From Bacteroidaceae bacterium (lineage in GTDB: Bacteria; Bacteroidota; Bacteroidia; Bacteroidales; Bacteroidaceae), in the NCBI GenBank assembly GCA_024401055.1, contig JAKSLT010000015.1, forward strand, positions 1 to 43,269: a stretch of DNA of 43,269 bases, written 5' to 3'. Under the pieces are notes generated by a model. That model was not told the DNA's origin, did no database searches, and was given only the letters and a program-made list of their open reading frames with translations. This document shows, piece by piece, positions 32,630 to 41,357 of the stretch. Both the position numbers and the translations under genes were made by a program. Within the stretch, counting starts at the first letter, position 1. Each line of letters opens with the position of its first letter.

Positions 32630-33622
32630 TTAGAGGTTGGGGTTGATGCTACTCCACTCAGCCACGGGGGGAATGATGTCAAGGGTGATGAGCTCGTCAC
32701 GCATGTTGCAGAGGTGCTCGTAGCTGGCCTGCAGGGCGGCCATCTCTTCTTCGGTGCCCTGAGGGGCGGTGAAGTGTACGCCAGTGGCGTCGATGGTGCT
32801 GGGCATGGCCATCATGACATTCTTGATGCCGCACTTATCGCAGTTGACGTAGCAGCCGGCGGGCAGGGTGAAAGGTTCGCCGCCCATGGCGCCTTCAATC
32901 ATCTTGACAGCCTGATAGGCAGGGCTCTGGAAGGAGCTGCGGCCGCGGAGCTTGATGATATTGCTGCCGCCCTGAATGGTAGCCTGCTTAATCTCGGCCC
33001 AGCGCTCGGCGCTGATGTTGAACTCGCTGAGGGGCTTGCCGTCAACCTTGACCTGGCTGGCGAATACGGCCATCTGCTCGCCGTGACCGCCGTAGGTGTG
33101 GGCGCCCGTCACCTTGTCCTGCTGCACGCCGAACTCAAGAGCCAGCTGCTGCTGCAGACGGGTGGAGTCGAGGGCGGCCAAAGAAGTGAGCTGATGGGGC
33201 TTCAGACCGGAATGGATGAGAGCCGTGAGAGCCGTAACGTCGGCGGGGTTGAAGATAACGACGACGTGGTTCACGTCGGGGCAGTATTCCTTGATGTAGT
33301 CGCCGAACTGTGCGGCAATCTGGCAGTTGCCCTTCAGGAGGTCTTCGCGCGTCATGCCTTCCTTGCGGGGGGCGCCGCCGGAGGAAATGATATACTTGGC
33401 GCCGGTGAAGGCTTCGGCGGGATCTACAGTCCAGGTGATGTTGGCGCCGGGGAAGGCGCAGTGGGCCATTTCGTCGGCCACGCCGTGCACGCCGGGCTCA
33501 TAGATGTCGTAAAGACAGATGTTGGGGGTGAGGCCGAGCATAAGGGCGGTCTGTACCATGTTGGAGCCAATCATGCCGCCGGCACCAACGATGACGAGTT
33601 TGTCGTTAGTAAGAAATTTCAT
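32630..33622 (-). CDS. mdh: Malate dehydrogenase
   Basis: 330 residues. NAD-binding GAGGMIG at 13-19, Asp near 39 (LYD) for NAD specificity, substrate Arg residues R86 and R92 (APRKEGMTR), D152/R155 in LDSTRL and catalytic H180 in TYGGHGEQ. The Arg at the substrate-specificity loop marks malate, not lactate. It reduces oxaloacetate to malate on the reductive branch to succinate, fitting with pckA on the same strand. Promoter box at 33685, terminator at 32550: probably monocistronic. Confidence 0.93.
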   Translation of the reverse strand: MKFLTNDKLVIVGAGGMIGSNMVQTALMLGLTPNICLYDIYEPGVHGVADEMAHCAFPGANITWTVDPAEAFTGAKYIISSGGAPRKEGMTREDLLKGNCQIAAQFGDYIKEYCPDVNHVVVIFNPADVTALTALIHSGLKPHQLTSLAALDSTRLQQQLALEFGVQQDKVTGAHTYGGHGEQMAVFASQVKVDGKPLSEFNISAERWAEIKQATIQGGSNIIKLRGRSSFQSPAYQAVKMIEGAMGGEPFTLPAGCYVNCDKCGIKNVMMAMPSTIDATGVHFTAPQGTEEEMAALQASYEHLCNMRDELITLDIIPPVAEWSSINPNL

Positions 33623-33684
33623 AGGAGTTTGGGGTAATATTTAGTAGTACGCTGTTATAGATATTGTTATTTTATCAATTTGCT

Positions 33685-33693
33685 GCAAAATTA
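33685..33693 (-). promoter_or_regulatory. -7 box of mdh
   Basis: On the minus strand TAATTTTGC matches TAnnTTTGC, 63 bp before the mdh start. The -33 region is a T-rich tract without a clear TTTG. The divergent porP side has only a loose TAATTTTTG at 33747-33755. Confidence 0.6.
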
Positions 33694-33811
33694 CCGAAAA
33701 ATGTAAAAAAAATGTGAAAGAGAGAAGAAAAAAATGCAGAAAAGTGTAATTTTTGAAAAAAAGTGGCAAGTGTATATAATAAAAAGGAGTTTTTTGCGTT
33801 AATTCCGTGAT

Positions 33812-34771
33812 ATGGCATGCAGTATTCACTTCCGTCGCGTCCTGATAGGGGCGGTGATGTTGTGCCTGGCCACGATGGCCAAGGCGCAGCAGGATCCCCT
33901 GTTCCTACAGTATTGGATGGTGGAAACGCAGTATAATCCCGCAGCGGTGGGAAAGCAGGATCAGCTCAACATTACGGCGGCCTTGCAGACGCATGCCATG
34001 GGCTTCGATGACGCAGGCACGACACTCTTCGCCGGTGCGGACGCCGCCTTTCAGATAGGTAAGTCGCGCCACGGCGTGGGCGGTCTGTTTCAGGCCGACA
34101 ACATCGGTATCTTCAGCCATAAGAAGTTCAGCGTGCAGTATGCCTATCAGTTGAAGATGGGCAAGGGCAAGGCCCATCGCCTGAGTATCGGTGCCTCTGC
34201 CGACATGCTGGCAGAGAGTGCCGACGGTTCGAAGGCCGACACCGAGGAAGGCAACGACCCTGCCTTCGGCTCCAGCCAGATGGACGGCTCGAGGATAGAC
34301 GCTTCCGTGGGCCTGCTTTATCAGTTCAAGAATTTCAACATGGGGCTTTCCATGCTCCACGCGACGGCTCCCGAAGTGGAGCTGGGCGAGAAGAACATTT
34401 ATGATGTGAAGCGCCTGTATAATGTGAATGCGGCCTACGTCATCAAAACGCGCAACCCGTACTTTACGGTAATGCCTTCCGCCGCCTTCCGCACCGACCT
34501 CAACGAATGGCGCGCCGACGTGACGGCCCGATTTGCCTTCGAACGTGACAAGAAGAACTTCAACTTCGGTGCCGACTATGCTCCCCTGCACAGCTTTGCC
34601 ATATTCATCGGCTGCGTATTCCACGGTATAAACATCTGCTACTCCTACGAGGCCAACACCGAGGGTATGGGCATAGGCGCAGGGCAGCATGAGGTGACGC
34701 TGGGCTACAAGCTCGACCTCAACCTCGGCAAGAAAGGCCGCAACCTGCACAAGACCGTGCGATGGCTGTAG
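33812..34771 (+). CDS. porP: Type IX secretion outer-membrane protein PorP/SprF
   Basis: 319 residues. Signal peptide to about 25 (MAKAQ), then the family start 'QDPLFLQYWMVETQYNPAAVG', where Bacteroidota PorP/SprF proteins have Q-x-NPA-x-x-G. The rest is a beta-barrel with strands such as 'HGVGGLFQADNIGIF', 'YAYQLKMG', 'LSIGASADML' and 'FNFGADYAPLHSFAIFIGC'. PorP is thought to link exported proteins or the translocon to the ring formed by GldK/N; it lies directly upstream of gldK as in other species (86-bp gap). Confidence 0.9.
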   Translation: MACSIHFRRVLIGAVMLCLATMAKAQQDPLFLQYWMVETQYNPAAVGKQDQLNITAALQTHAMGFDDAGTTLFAGADAAFQIGKSRHGVGGLFQADNIGIFSHKKFSVQYAYQLKMGKGKAHRLSIGASADMLAESADGSKADTEEGNDPAFGSSQMDGSRIDASVGLLYQFKNFNMGLSMLHATAPEVELGEKNIYDVKRLYNVNAAYVIKTRNPYFTVMPSAAFRTDLNEWRADVTARFAFERDKKNFNFGADYAPLHSFAIFIGCVFHGINICYSYEANTEGMGIGAGQHEVTLGYKLDLNLGKKGRNLHKTVRWL

Positions 34772-34858
34772 AAAGGACGGCGATTACCTTTTGCCGGAAG
34801 GCGAAAGGAAAAGACAGACGAAGAACGAAAGATAACAGACATTATATATAATAAGAAT

Positions 34859-36307
34859 ATGAAGAAACTTTTAGTGATATTTGCCGCATTTGCGGCTTCT
34901 ACCGCACTCATCTCGTGCATGAGCTCCGGCAGTCATGCCATGCAGAATGGCGGCGAAGTGACAGGAACACGTGGTGCCACCGTCATGGAACCCTCTCCCT
35001 ACGGCATGGTGGAAGTGAAACGGGGCTACCTTAAAGTCGGCCTCACCGAGGAAGATTCACTCTGGGGCACCGGAGCCCAGACGCGCGACATCAGCGTGGA
35101 CGGCTTCTGGATGGACCAGACCGAAGTGACGAACTCAATGTACCGTCAGTTTGTGGAGTGGGTGCGCGACAGTATCGTGCGTGAACGTTTGGCTGACCCC
35201 TCCTACGGTGGCGACGAAACCTTCAAGATTGAGGTGGACCGTAACGGTGACCCCGTGACGCCTCACCTCAACTGGACGAAGCCCATTCCCTGGCGTAAGC
35301 CCAACGAAGACCAAGAGCGCGCCCTGGAGAGCGTGTACCGTTTCCATGAGATTGACGGCACGAAGATGCTTGACGCTGCGCAGATGAATTACCGCTACGA
35401 GGTGTTCGACTACGAGAAAGCCGCCATGCGCAAGTACCGCCTCAATCCCGAGGAGCGCGACCTCAACACCGACCATGCTGTTGACCCCAATGCCGAGGTC
35501 ATCATCAGCAAGGACACGGCATACATTGATGACGAGGGCCGCATCGTGCGCGAGACCATCACGCGCCCCCTGTCGTCGATGTACGATTTCCTTAACACTT
35601 ACATCGTGAACGTGTATCCCGACACCACCTGCTGGGTGAACGACTTTGTCAACGCCAACAACGAGACCTACATGCGCAACTATTGGGCCTCGCCGGCCTA
35701 CAACGACTATCCCGTAGTGGGCGTGACGTGGGAGCAGGCCCAGGCTTTCTGTGCCTGGCGCACGGAATACCTGCTGCGCGGCCTCGGTCCTCAGGCACGC
35801 TACGTGCAGCGCTACCGCCTGCCGACAGAGCTGGAGTGGGAGTATGCCGCCCGTGGCAAGGAGGGTAACCCCTATCCCTGGGAGTCGGAGACAGTGCAGA
35901 ACAATAAGGGCTGTTTCTATGCCAACTTCAAGCCCGACGAGGGCAACTACACCGAGGACGGCAACCTTATCACCTCGAAGGTGGGCATCTACGGTGCCAA
36001 CAGCAACGGCCTCTTCGACATGGCCGGCAACGTGGCCGAGTGGACCAGCACCGTCTATACCTCCGGCGGCGTGAACGCCATGGCCGACCTCAACCCCGAG
36101 CTCCGCTATGCCGCCGCCAAGGAAGACCCCTACATCTTGAAGCGCAAGAGCGTGCGCGGCGGCTCGTGGAAAGACCCCCTCAGCCTCATCCGCTCGGCAT
36201 GGCGCTCATGCGAATACCAGAATCAACCCCGCTCATTCATAGGATTCCGCTGTGTGCGCTCTAAGGCCAGCAGCTCCTCCGCTACAAGCAACTCAAAAAA
36301 GAAATAG
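34859..36307 (+). CDS. gldK: T9SS ring lipoprotein GldK/PorK
   Basis: 482 residues. Lipobox LISC with Cys20 gives a lipoprotein. The body is an FGE/SUMF1-like fold ('VDGFWMDQTEVTNSMYRQFVEWV', 'LPTELEWEYAARG', 'NGLFDMAGNVAEWTS', 'VRGGSWKDPLSLIRSAWR', 'SFIGFRCVRS') with the GldK-type insert at about 130-260. GldK pairs with GldN to form the periplasmic ring under the outer membrane. The FGE-like fold is structural in this family; it should not be read as a formylglycine-generating enzyme for the nearby sulfatase. Only 8 bp separate it from gldL. Confidence 0.93.
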   Translation: MKKLLVIFAAFAASTALISCMSSGSHAMQNGGEVTGTRGATVMEPSPYGMVEVKRGYLKVGLTEEDSLWGTGAQTRDISVDGFWMDQTEVTNSMYRQFVEWVRDSIVRERLADPSYGGDETFKIEVDRNGDPVTPHLNWTKPIPWRKPNEDQERALESVYRFHEIDGTKMLDAAQMNYRYEVFDYEKAAMRKYRLNPEERDLNTDHAVDPNAEVIISKDTAYIDDEGRIVRETITRPLSSMYDFLNTYIVNVYPDTTCWVNDFVNANNETYMRNYWASPAYNDYPVVGVTWEQAQAFCAWRTEYLLRGLGPQARYVQRYRLPTELEWEYAARGKEGNPYPWESETVQNNKGCFYANFKPDEGNYTEDGNLITSKVGIYGANSNGLFDMAGNVAEWTSTVYTSGGVNAMADLNPELRYAAAKEDPYILKRKSVRGGSWKDPLSLIRSAWRSCEYQNQPRSFIGFRCVRSKASSSSATSNSKKK

Positions 36308-36315
36308 ACACGACA

Positions 36316-37308
36316 ATGGCAAAAAAGAACTTCATACTCAACCTGATTGCCCGCATGCAGCGCTGGATGGACAGCGTGCCCGGACAAACATTCCTCAACT
36401 ACGCCTATAACTGGGGCGCCGCCATCGTAATTCTCGGCACGCTCTTCAAACTTACCCACTGGGCCGGCGCCAACCTGATGCTCTGCATCGGCATGGGCAC
36501 CGAGGTGTTCGTGTTCTTCATCTCCGCTTTCGACCGTCCCTTTGACAAGACGGGCGAAGCTACCGTGGCGGACGACTATGTGCCCGATGCAGACGACGAG
36601 ACGCCCGAGACCGTTGGCATCAACGGCGGCATCGTGGGCGGCTCACAGGTTATCGGCGGCGGTGTCGTCGGTGGCGGTTCCGCCCTCCCCGAAGGCGAGG
36701 CCGTAGCCGTGGCTGGCGGTGCTCCCGCAGCCGGCGGTACAGTCGTCGTAGGCGGTGGCGGTGGTGGCACCATCGTTGTGGGTGGTGGCTCGGCTGCTCC
36801 TGCCGCTGTAGCAGAGAGTGCAATGTCTGAGACCGACAAGATAATTTCCGACGCCATCAGTGCCGCCATGCCCGAAGGTGGCGAGGAGGCCGACCGCCTG
36901 GCTAAGATTATCCGCATGGCCAACGATGAGCTTCTCCATCGCGCACAGGCCGTTCTCTCCCCCGATATGGAAGCTGCCTCGCAGGACTACATTGACAAAC
37001 TCCGCACACTCACCGAGACCTTGCAGAAGGTGGACGAGCAGAGCGAACGACTCACCCGCGACTCGCAGGAAATGGAGAACCTCAACCGCACTCTCATTGG
37101 CATCAACAAGATATACGAGTTGCACTTCGCCTCTATCAGCAAGCAGGTTACCACCATCGAACAAATCAACGACCAGACGCGTGAACTCGCCACGAAGATT
37201 GACGAGGTGAACCAGATATATGCCCGCATGATGCAGCAGCTCAACATCATGGCCAACCCCGGTGCAGCCGCGGCTGCCCCGAGTGGCAATGCGAGCGCCA
37301 ACAATTAA
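36316..37308 (+). CDS. gldL: T9SS motor protein GldL/PorL with long Gly-rich insert
   Basis: 330 residues. Two membrane helices (about 28-47 and 52-72) hold the expected charged residues: K45 and H48 at the end of helix 1 and E63 in helix 2, the position of the Glu tied to proton-driven rotation in GldL. The cytoplasmic part ends in a coiled coil (about 170-310). Between them, residues about 101-164 form a Gly/Val/Ala-rich repeat (GGGVVGGG, VVVGGGGGG), longer than I expect for the family. GldL with GldM makes the inner-membrane motor of T9SS and gliding. Confidence 0.93.
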   Translation: MAKKNFILNLIARMQRWMDSVPGQTFLNYAYNWGAAIVILGTLFKLTHWAGANLMLCIGMGTEVFVFFISAFDRPFDKTGEATVADDYVPDADDETPETVGINGGIVGGSQVIGGGVVGGGSALPEGEAVAVAGGAPAAGGTVVVGGGGGGTIVVGGGSAAPAAVAESAMSETDKIISDAISAAMPEGGEEADRLAKIIRMANDELLHRAQAVLSPDMEAASQDYIDKLRTLTETLQKVDEQSERLTRDSQEMENLNRTLIGINKIYELHFASISKQVTTIEQINDQTRELATKIDEVNQIYARMMQQLNIMANPGAAAAAPSGNASANN

Positions 37309-37387
37309 TAATTAATAAGGAGCGGCCAACCTCCTCTCCAGTTTAATTCTTAATTATTAGTTCCTAATTCTTAATTATACCAACACC
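37309..37387. repeat. AT-rich repeat in the gldL-gldM gap
   Basis: TTAATAATTAATAAGG at the left edge and two CTTAATTATTAG/CTTAATTATAC units at the right edge form inverted and direct copies around a short GC-rich middle. It resembles the AATTAG-type gap fillers elsewhere in the window. Confidence 0.5.
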
Positions 37388-38941
37388 GTGCCCGTTAAGA
37401 AAAGACCCATATCTCCTCGCCAGAAGATGATCAACCTCATGTATGTGGTGTTGATGGCTCTGTTGGCGCTCAATGTCTCCAACGACGTGCTCAAAGGTTT
37501 CACCCTCGTGGGCGATTCCCTGCTGCGCACCACGGAGAACGCCGAGAAGGAGAACTCCGCTATATACGACGATTTCAAGGTGCAGCTGAAGAAGAACCCA
37601 GCCAAGGTGAAGTCGTGGTACGACCGCGCCATGGCCGTGAAGAAAGCTTCCGATGCGCTCTACAACTTTGCCGACTCCCTGAAGTGGGCCATCGCCCGTC
37701 AGGCCGACGGTAAAGAAGGCAATCCCAACGAACTTCAGAACAAGGAAGACCTTGAGGCTGCCGGCCACATCATGCTGGCCCCCTCCAAAGGAAAGGGCGC
37801 CAAGCTCTTCAAGGATATCAACGCCTATCGCGACTTCATCACTGCCTATGTGACAGACCCTCGTCAGCGCGCCATCATCGCCTCCAACCTGAGCACCGAG
37901 GTGCCGCAGAAGGGTGACAACATCGGAAAGAACTGGCAGGAATACATGTTTGAGTCGATGCCCTCCATCGCTGCCGTCACGATGCTCTCCAAGCTGCAGA
38001 GCGACGTGCGCAAGGCTGAGAACGAGGTGCTCCACACGCTCGTCAGCAACATCGACCTGAAGGATATCCGCGTGAATGAACTGGGAGCCTACTGCCTGCC
38101 CGAGATGACGACCCTCTTCCCCGGCGACGAGTTCCGCAGCCATATCTTCATGGCCGCCGTAGATACCACCCAGCGTCCCGAAATATATGTCAACGGCCAC
38201 CGCATCAGCCCCGACGGCTCCTACAACTTCCGTGTAGGTTCCCCCGGCGAGTATAGCTTCTCGGGCTACATCCTTATGCCCAACGCTGCCGGCGAAGTGA
38301 TACGCAGGGAGTTTACTCAGAAATACAACGTCATCGCTCCGCCCAGCGGTGCCACTGTGGCCGCCGACCTCATGAACGTCCTCTATGCCGGCTTCGACAA
38401 TCCCGTCAGCGTGAGTGCCAGCGGCATTTCCAGCGACAAGATAAGCGTAACGATGTCGGGCGGCACGCTCACGTCCAAAGGCGATGGCCATTACGTGGCT
38501 CGTCCTGCGGCTGTCGGCAAGGACGTCACCTTCAGCATTAGCGGCGTTGTCAACGGCAAGAGTCAGAGCATGGGCAGCTTCACCTTCAAGGTGCGCAAGT
38601 TGCCTGACCCCACGCCTTTCTTTGTCGTGGGCGACGACCACTTCCGTGGCGGCCGTCTGGCCAAGGCCAGCATTCTGGGTGTGAAGAGCGTAGGTGCCGC
38701 TATCGACGACGGCTTGCTCAACATCCCCTTCCGCGTGCTCTCCTTCAAGACGGTATTCTTCGACCGCATGGGCAATGCCGTGCCGCGTCCCTCCGCCGGC
38801 GCCAACTTCACCGAAGACCAGCGCAACGCCATCAGGGAACTCCGTACTGGCAACCGTTTCTACATTTCCGAGGTGCACGCCATCGGTCCCGACGGCATAG
38901 AGCGCACCCTCGTGTCAGCAATGGAAATCATAGTGAAATAA
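37388..38941 (+). CDS. gldM: T9SS motor protein GldM/PorM
   Basis: 517 residues with GTG start (no ATG fits upstream; the sequence KRPISPRQKMINLMYVVLMALLALNVS is the usual GldM N-terminus). One membrane helix (about 15-31), then a long periplasmic rod of helical (about 35-210) and beta domains (about 215-517), as known for GldM/PorM. The helix enters the GldL pentamer and the periplasmic part reaches the GldK/N ring, carrying energy to the outer membrane. Confidence 0.93.
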   Translation: MPVKKRPISPRQKMINLMYVVLMALLALNVSNDVLKGFTLVGDSLLRTTENAEKENSAIYDDFKVQLKKNPAKVKSWYDRAMAVKKASDALYNFADSLKWAIARQADGKEGNPNELQNKEDLEAAGHIMLAPSKGKGAKLFKDINAYRDFITAYVTDPRQRAIIASNLSTEVPQKGDNIGKNWQEYMFESMPSIAAVTMLSKLQSDVRKAENEVLHTLVSNIDLKDIRVNELGAYCLPEMTTLFPGDEFRSHIFMAAVDTTQRPEIYVNGHRISPDGSYNFRVGSPGEYSFSGYILMPNAAGEVIRREFTQKYNVIAPPSGATVAADLMNVLYAGFDNPVSVSASGISSDKISVTMSGGTLTSKGDGHYVARPAAVGKDVTFSISGVVNGKSQSMGSFTFKVRKLPDPTPFFVVGDDHFRGGRLAKASILGVKSVGAAIDDGLLNIPFRVLSFKTVFFDRMGNAVPRPSAGANFTEDQRNAIRELRTGNRFYISEVHAIGPDGIERTLVSAMEIIVK

Positions 38942-38970
38942 GCATAATCACGAAACGAAGCAATAAGCGT

Positions 38971-40080
38971 ATGAATACGAATAGAATCTACCGGACGGCC
39001 GCCTTGTGCCTCCTTCTGACCACTTTCTGCCTTAGCATGACGGCCCAGCCCGCTGCCCGTCGCACACAGAAGACTGCGCAGCAGACCACTTCCGCCGTGA
39101 AGTCTGTGGCAGGCCGTGAGTTTCCCACGGCTCAGGATATGCCCACTGATGCCGCATGGCGTCGCGATATCTATCGCACCCTCGACCTCAGCAAGGACGC
39201 CAACGCCACGCTCTATTACCCCACCATGCCGCAGGACGGCCGCATGAACCTCTTCACCTACCTTTTCCGCCTCATCCTCAAGGGTGACGTAAAGGCCTAT
39301 GAGTACACCCTCGACGGCAACGAGCACTTTGATGCCAAGCATCAGGTGAAGGCCACGGAGCTCATGGACACTTACGAGATATACTACGAGAAGGTGGACA
39401 AGAACGGCAAGACGGCCATTCGCCTCAACGACGCCGACCTCCCCTCCGATGCCGTGAAGTTCTACTTCATCAAGGAGAGCAGTTACTATGACCAGCACAC
39501 CGCCTCCTTCCGCACGAAAGTCACCGCCCTGTGCCCCGTGCTCCAGCGTGGTGACAGCGACTTCGGCGGCGCAGAGCTCCGCAACCCTATGTTCTGGGTG
39601 AACTATGAGGAGGTGGCGCCCTATCTCAGCAAACTTGAGCTCATGGGCTCCAACCTCAACAACGCCGCCAGCATAAGTGCCGACGACTATTTCTCCCTCA
39701 ACCGTTATGAGGGCGAGATCTACAAGGTTACCAACCTGCAGGACCGCATCCTCTCCAACTACTGTCCCGACGACAGCACCCTCCTCAGCGAACAGAAACG
39801 TATCGAGAAGGAACTCACAAACTTCCGCCAGCATGTGTGGGGCCACGACAGCATCGCCGCTGACACCGTAGCCACCAAGGCCGTAGAGGAACAGAAAGAG
39901 GCTACCGAAAGCCGCACTACGCGCGCTTCTGCCAGCTCTCGCAACCGTGAGAAGAAGACTGCCGTGCGCTCTTCTTCCCGTTCCTCGTCCTCTTCGCGCC
40001 CCTCAAAGTCCAAGGCTCCCAAGACCAAGGCCGCTTCCACCTCCGGCGGCAAGATGAGCGTCCGCCGCGAGAGACACTAA
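38971..40080 (+). CDS. gldN: T9SS ring protein GldN/PorN with basic Ser-rich tail
   Basis: 369 residues. Signal peptide to about 26 (MTAQP). The GldN core (about 45-300) has 'DAAWRRDIYRTLDLSKDANATLYYP', 'LFTYLFRLILKGDVKAYEY' and 'YFIKESSYYDQHTASF...ALCPVLQR'. From about residue 305 the tail is low-complexity: Ser/Arg/Lys-rich (SSSRSSSSSRPSKSKAPK). The core forms the ring with GldK. The tail is not a usual GldN feature and its role is unknown. Confidence 0.92.
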   Translation: MNTNRIYRTAALCLLLTTFCLSMTAQPAARRTQKTAQQTTSAVKSVAGREFPTAQDMPTDAAWRRDIYRTLDLSKDANATLYYPTMPQDGRMNLFTYLFRLILKGDVKAYEYTLDGNEHFDAKHQVKATELMDTYEIYYEKVDKNGKTAIRLNDADLPSDAVKFYFIKESSYYDQHTASFRTKVTALCPVLQRGDSDFGGAELRNPMFWVNYEEVAPYLSKLELMGSNLNNAASISADDYFSLNRYEGEIYKVTNLQDRILSNYCPDDSTLLSEQKRIEKELTNFRQHVWGHDSIAADTVATKAVEEQKEATESRTTRASASSRNREKKTAVRSSSRSSSSSRPSKSKAPKTKAASTSGGKMSVRRERH

Positions 40081-40150
40081 GGCCTCAAGCCCGAAGGCCT
40101 CAAGCCCATACAATCTCAAAATCTTATAACCTCAAAACCAACTACCTCAT

Positions 40151-40175
40151 AGCCCCCTTTATGGGGGTTGAGGGT
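40151..40175. repeat. C-run/G-run hairpin element before the sulfotransferase gene
   Basis: AGCCCCCTTTATGGGGGTTG, then AGGGT. It belongs to the same dispersed family as 1163-1192. It contains an in-frame ATG (40161), which I do not take as the start of the next gene. Before it, GGCCTCAAGCCC is repeated twice (40081-40107). Confidence 0.6.
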
Positions 40176-40190
40176 TTATTAATTACCCTT

Positions 40191-41312
40191 ATGGGACTTC
40201 TCAATTTCTACAAACTCCCCGTCAATACCCTCGTCGGTGCCAACTGGAGCACCTTTAAGGAAATCACCAAAGGTCGCCAGATAGATAAGAAGTGGCGCAC
40301 GAAGTACTATCTCACCAAGTCTATCTGCCGCATCCTCTCCCCCGTGTCCTGCATTCAGAACAGGCGCTACCGCCGCCTCATGGAGAAAGGACTTCACTCC
40401 GAAGACCCCCTCTTTATCCTTGGTCACTGGCGCAGCGGCACCACCTTCGTCCACAACGTCTTCGCCTGCGACAGCCATTTCGGCTATTGCACCACCTATC
40501 AGACCGTATTCCCCCATCTCATGATGTTCGGCCAGCCCTTCTTCAAGAAGGTGATGGACTGGATTATGCCCAACAAACGCCCCACCGACGGCCTCGACCT
40601 CGCTCCCGACCTGCCCCAGGAAGAAGAGTTCGCCCTCTCCAACATGATGCCGTTGGCCTACTACAACTGGTGGTTCTTCCCCAAAGATGAAGAAGAGTAT
40701 GCCCGTCGCTTCCTCCTCATGGACGAGTTGACCGACGAGGAGCGCAAAACATGGGAAGCCGAGTTCACCAAGCTTGTCAACATAGGCCTCTGGAACACCG
40801 GCGGTACGCAGTTCCTTTCCAAGAACCCGCCCCACACCGGCCGCATCAGCGAGCTCCTCAAGCTCTATCCCAACGCCAAGTTCATCTACCTCGTGCGCAA
40901 TCCCTACACCGTCTTCGAGTCAACCCGCAACTTCTACACCAACACCCTCATCCCTCTCATGCTCCATCATTATTCCCAGGAAGAAGTGGAGCAGCAGGTA
41001 CTCCGCACCTACAATCTCCTTTTCGAGCGCTATGAACAGGAAAAGGCCCTCATCCCCGAAGGCCATCTCATTGAGGTGAAGTTCGAGGACTTCGAGGCCG
41101 ACCCCGTAGGCATGACCGAGCACATCTATCAGGCCCTCGGCCTCAAGGGCTGGGAGGAGTCGCGCGACGCCATCGTTCAGTACGTCGGCGAGAAGAAGTC
41201 CCACAAGAAGCGCAAGTACGACTACGACCCCCGCACCATTGAGCTCGTCGAGAGCCACTGGATGAAGGCGATAGAGAAGTGGGGGTATCATTTGGATAAA
41301 GTTAACAGTTAA
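40191..41312 (+). CDS. Sulfotransferase family protein inside the T9SS cluster
   Basis: 373 residues from ATG 40191; the upstream ATG 40161 lies in a dispersed hairpin repeat, so it is less likely. PAPS-binding 5' loop GHWRSGTT at 78-85 and a 3'-phosphate motif 'YLVRNPYTVFESTRNFY' near 230; the fold is Sulfotransfer_3-like. It transfers sulfate from PAPS to an unknown acceptor (sterol, lipid, polysaccharide or protein glycan). No signal peptide, so cytoplasmic or membrane-associated. Gut Bacteroides have sulfotransferases of related type acting on steroids, but its place between gldN and porT suggests a cell-envelope substrate. The last residues (KVNS) and stop lie in an AACAGTT-type repeat. 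Confidence 0.85.
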   Translation: MGLLNFYKLPVNTLVGANWSTFKEITKGRQIDKKWRTKYYLTKSICRILSPVSCIQNRRYRRLMEKGLHSEDPLFILGHWRSGTTFVHNVFACDSHFGYCTTYQTVFPHLMMFGQPFFKKVMDWIMPNKRPTDGLDLAPDLPQEEEFALSNMMPLAYYNWWFFPKDEEEYARRFLLMDELTDEERKTWEAEFTKLVNIGLWNTGGTQFLSKNPPHTGRISELLKLYPNAKFIYLVRNPYTVFESTRNFYTNTLIPLMLHHYSQEEVEQQVLRTYNLLFERYEQEKALIPEGHLIEVKFEDFEADPVGMTEHIYQALGLKGWEESRDAIVQYVGEKKSHKKRKYDYDPRTIELVESHWMKAIEKWGYHLDKVNS

Positions 41313-41348
41313 AAGTTAAGAGTTAACAATTAAGAGTTAACAGTTAGG
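41301..41348. repeat. AACAGTTA-type short-period repeat before porT
   Basis: GTTAACAGTTAAAAGTTAAG and variants repeat through the gap. The first unit ends the sulfotransferase reading frame. A related stretch CTCAACTGTCAACTCTCAAC is read in frame in the 1439-residue gene at about 4348-4367. Confidence 0.7.
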
Positions 41349-41357
41349 AAATTATCG

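Noticed and set aside
34859-36307. Formylglycine-generating enzyme for the sulfatase
   Set aside because: The FGE-like fold here is GldK: lipoprotein, GldK-type insert, and gldL-gldM-gldN directly downstream. The sulfatase is Ser-type, which FGE does not process.
40161-40190. ATG 40161 as sulfotransferase start
   Set aside because: It lies in a C-run/G-run hairpin repeat; the ATG at 40191 matches the usual compact N-terminus.
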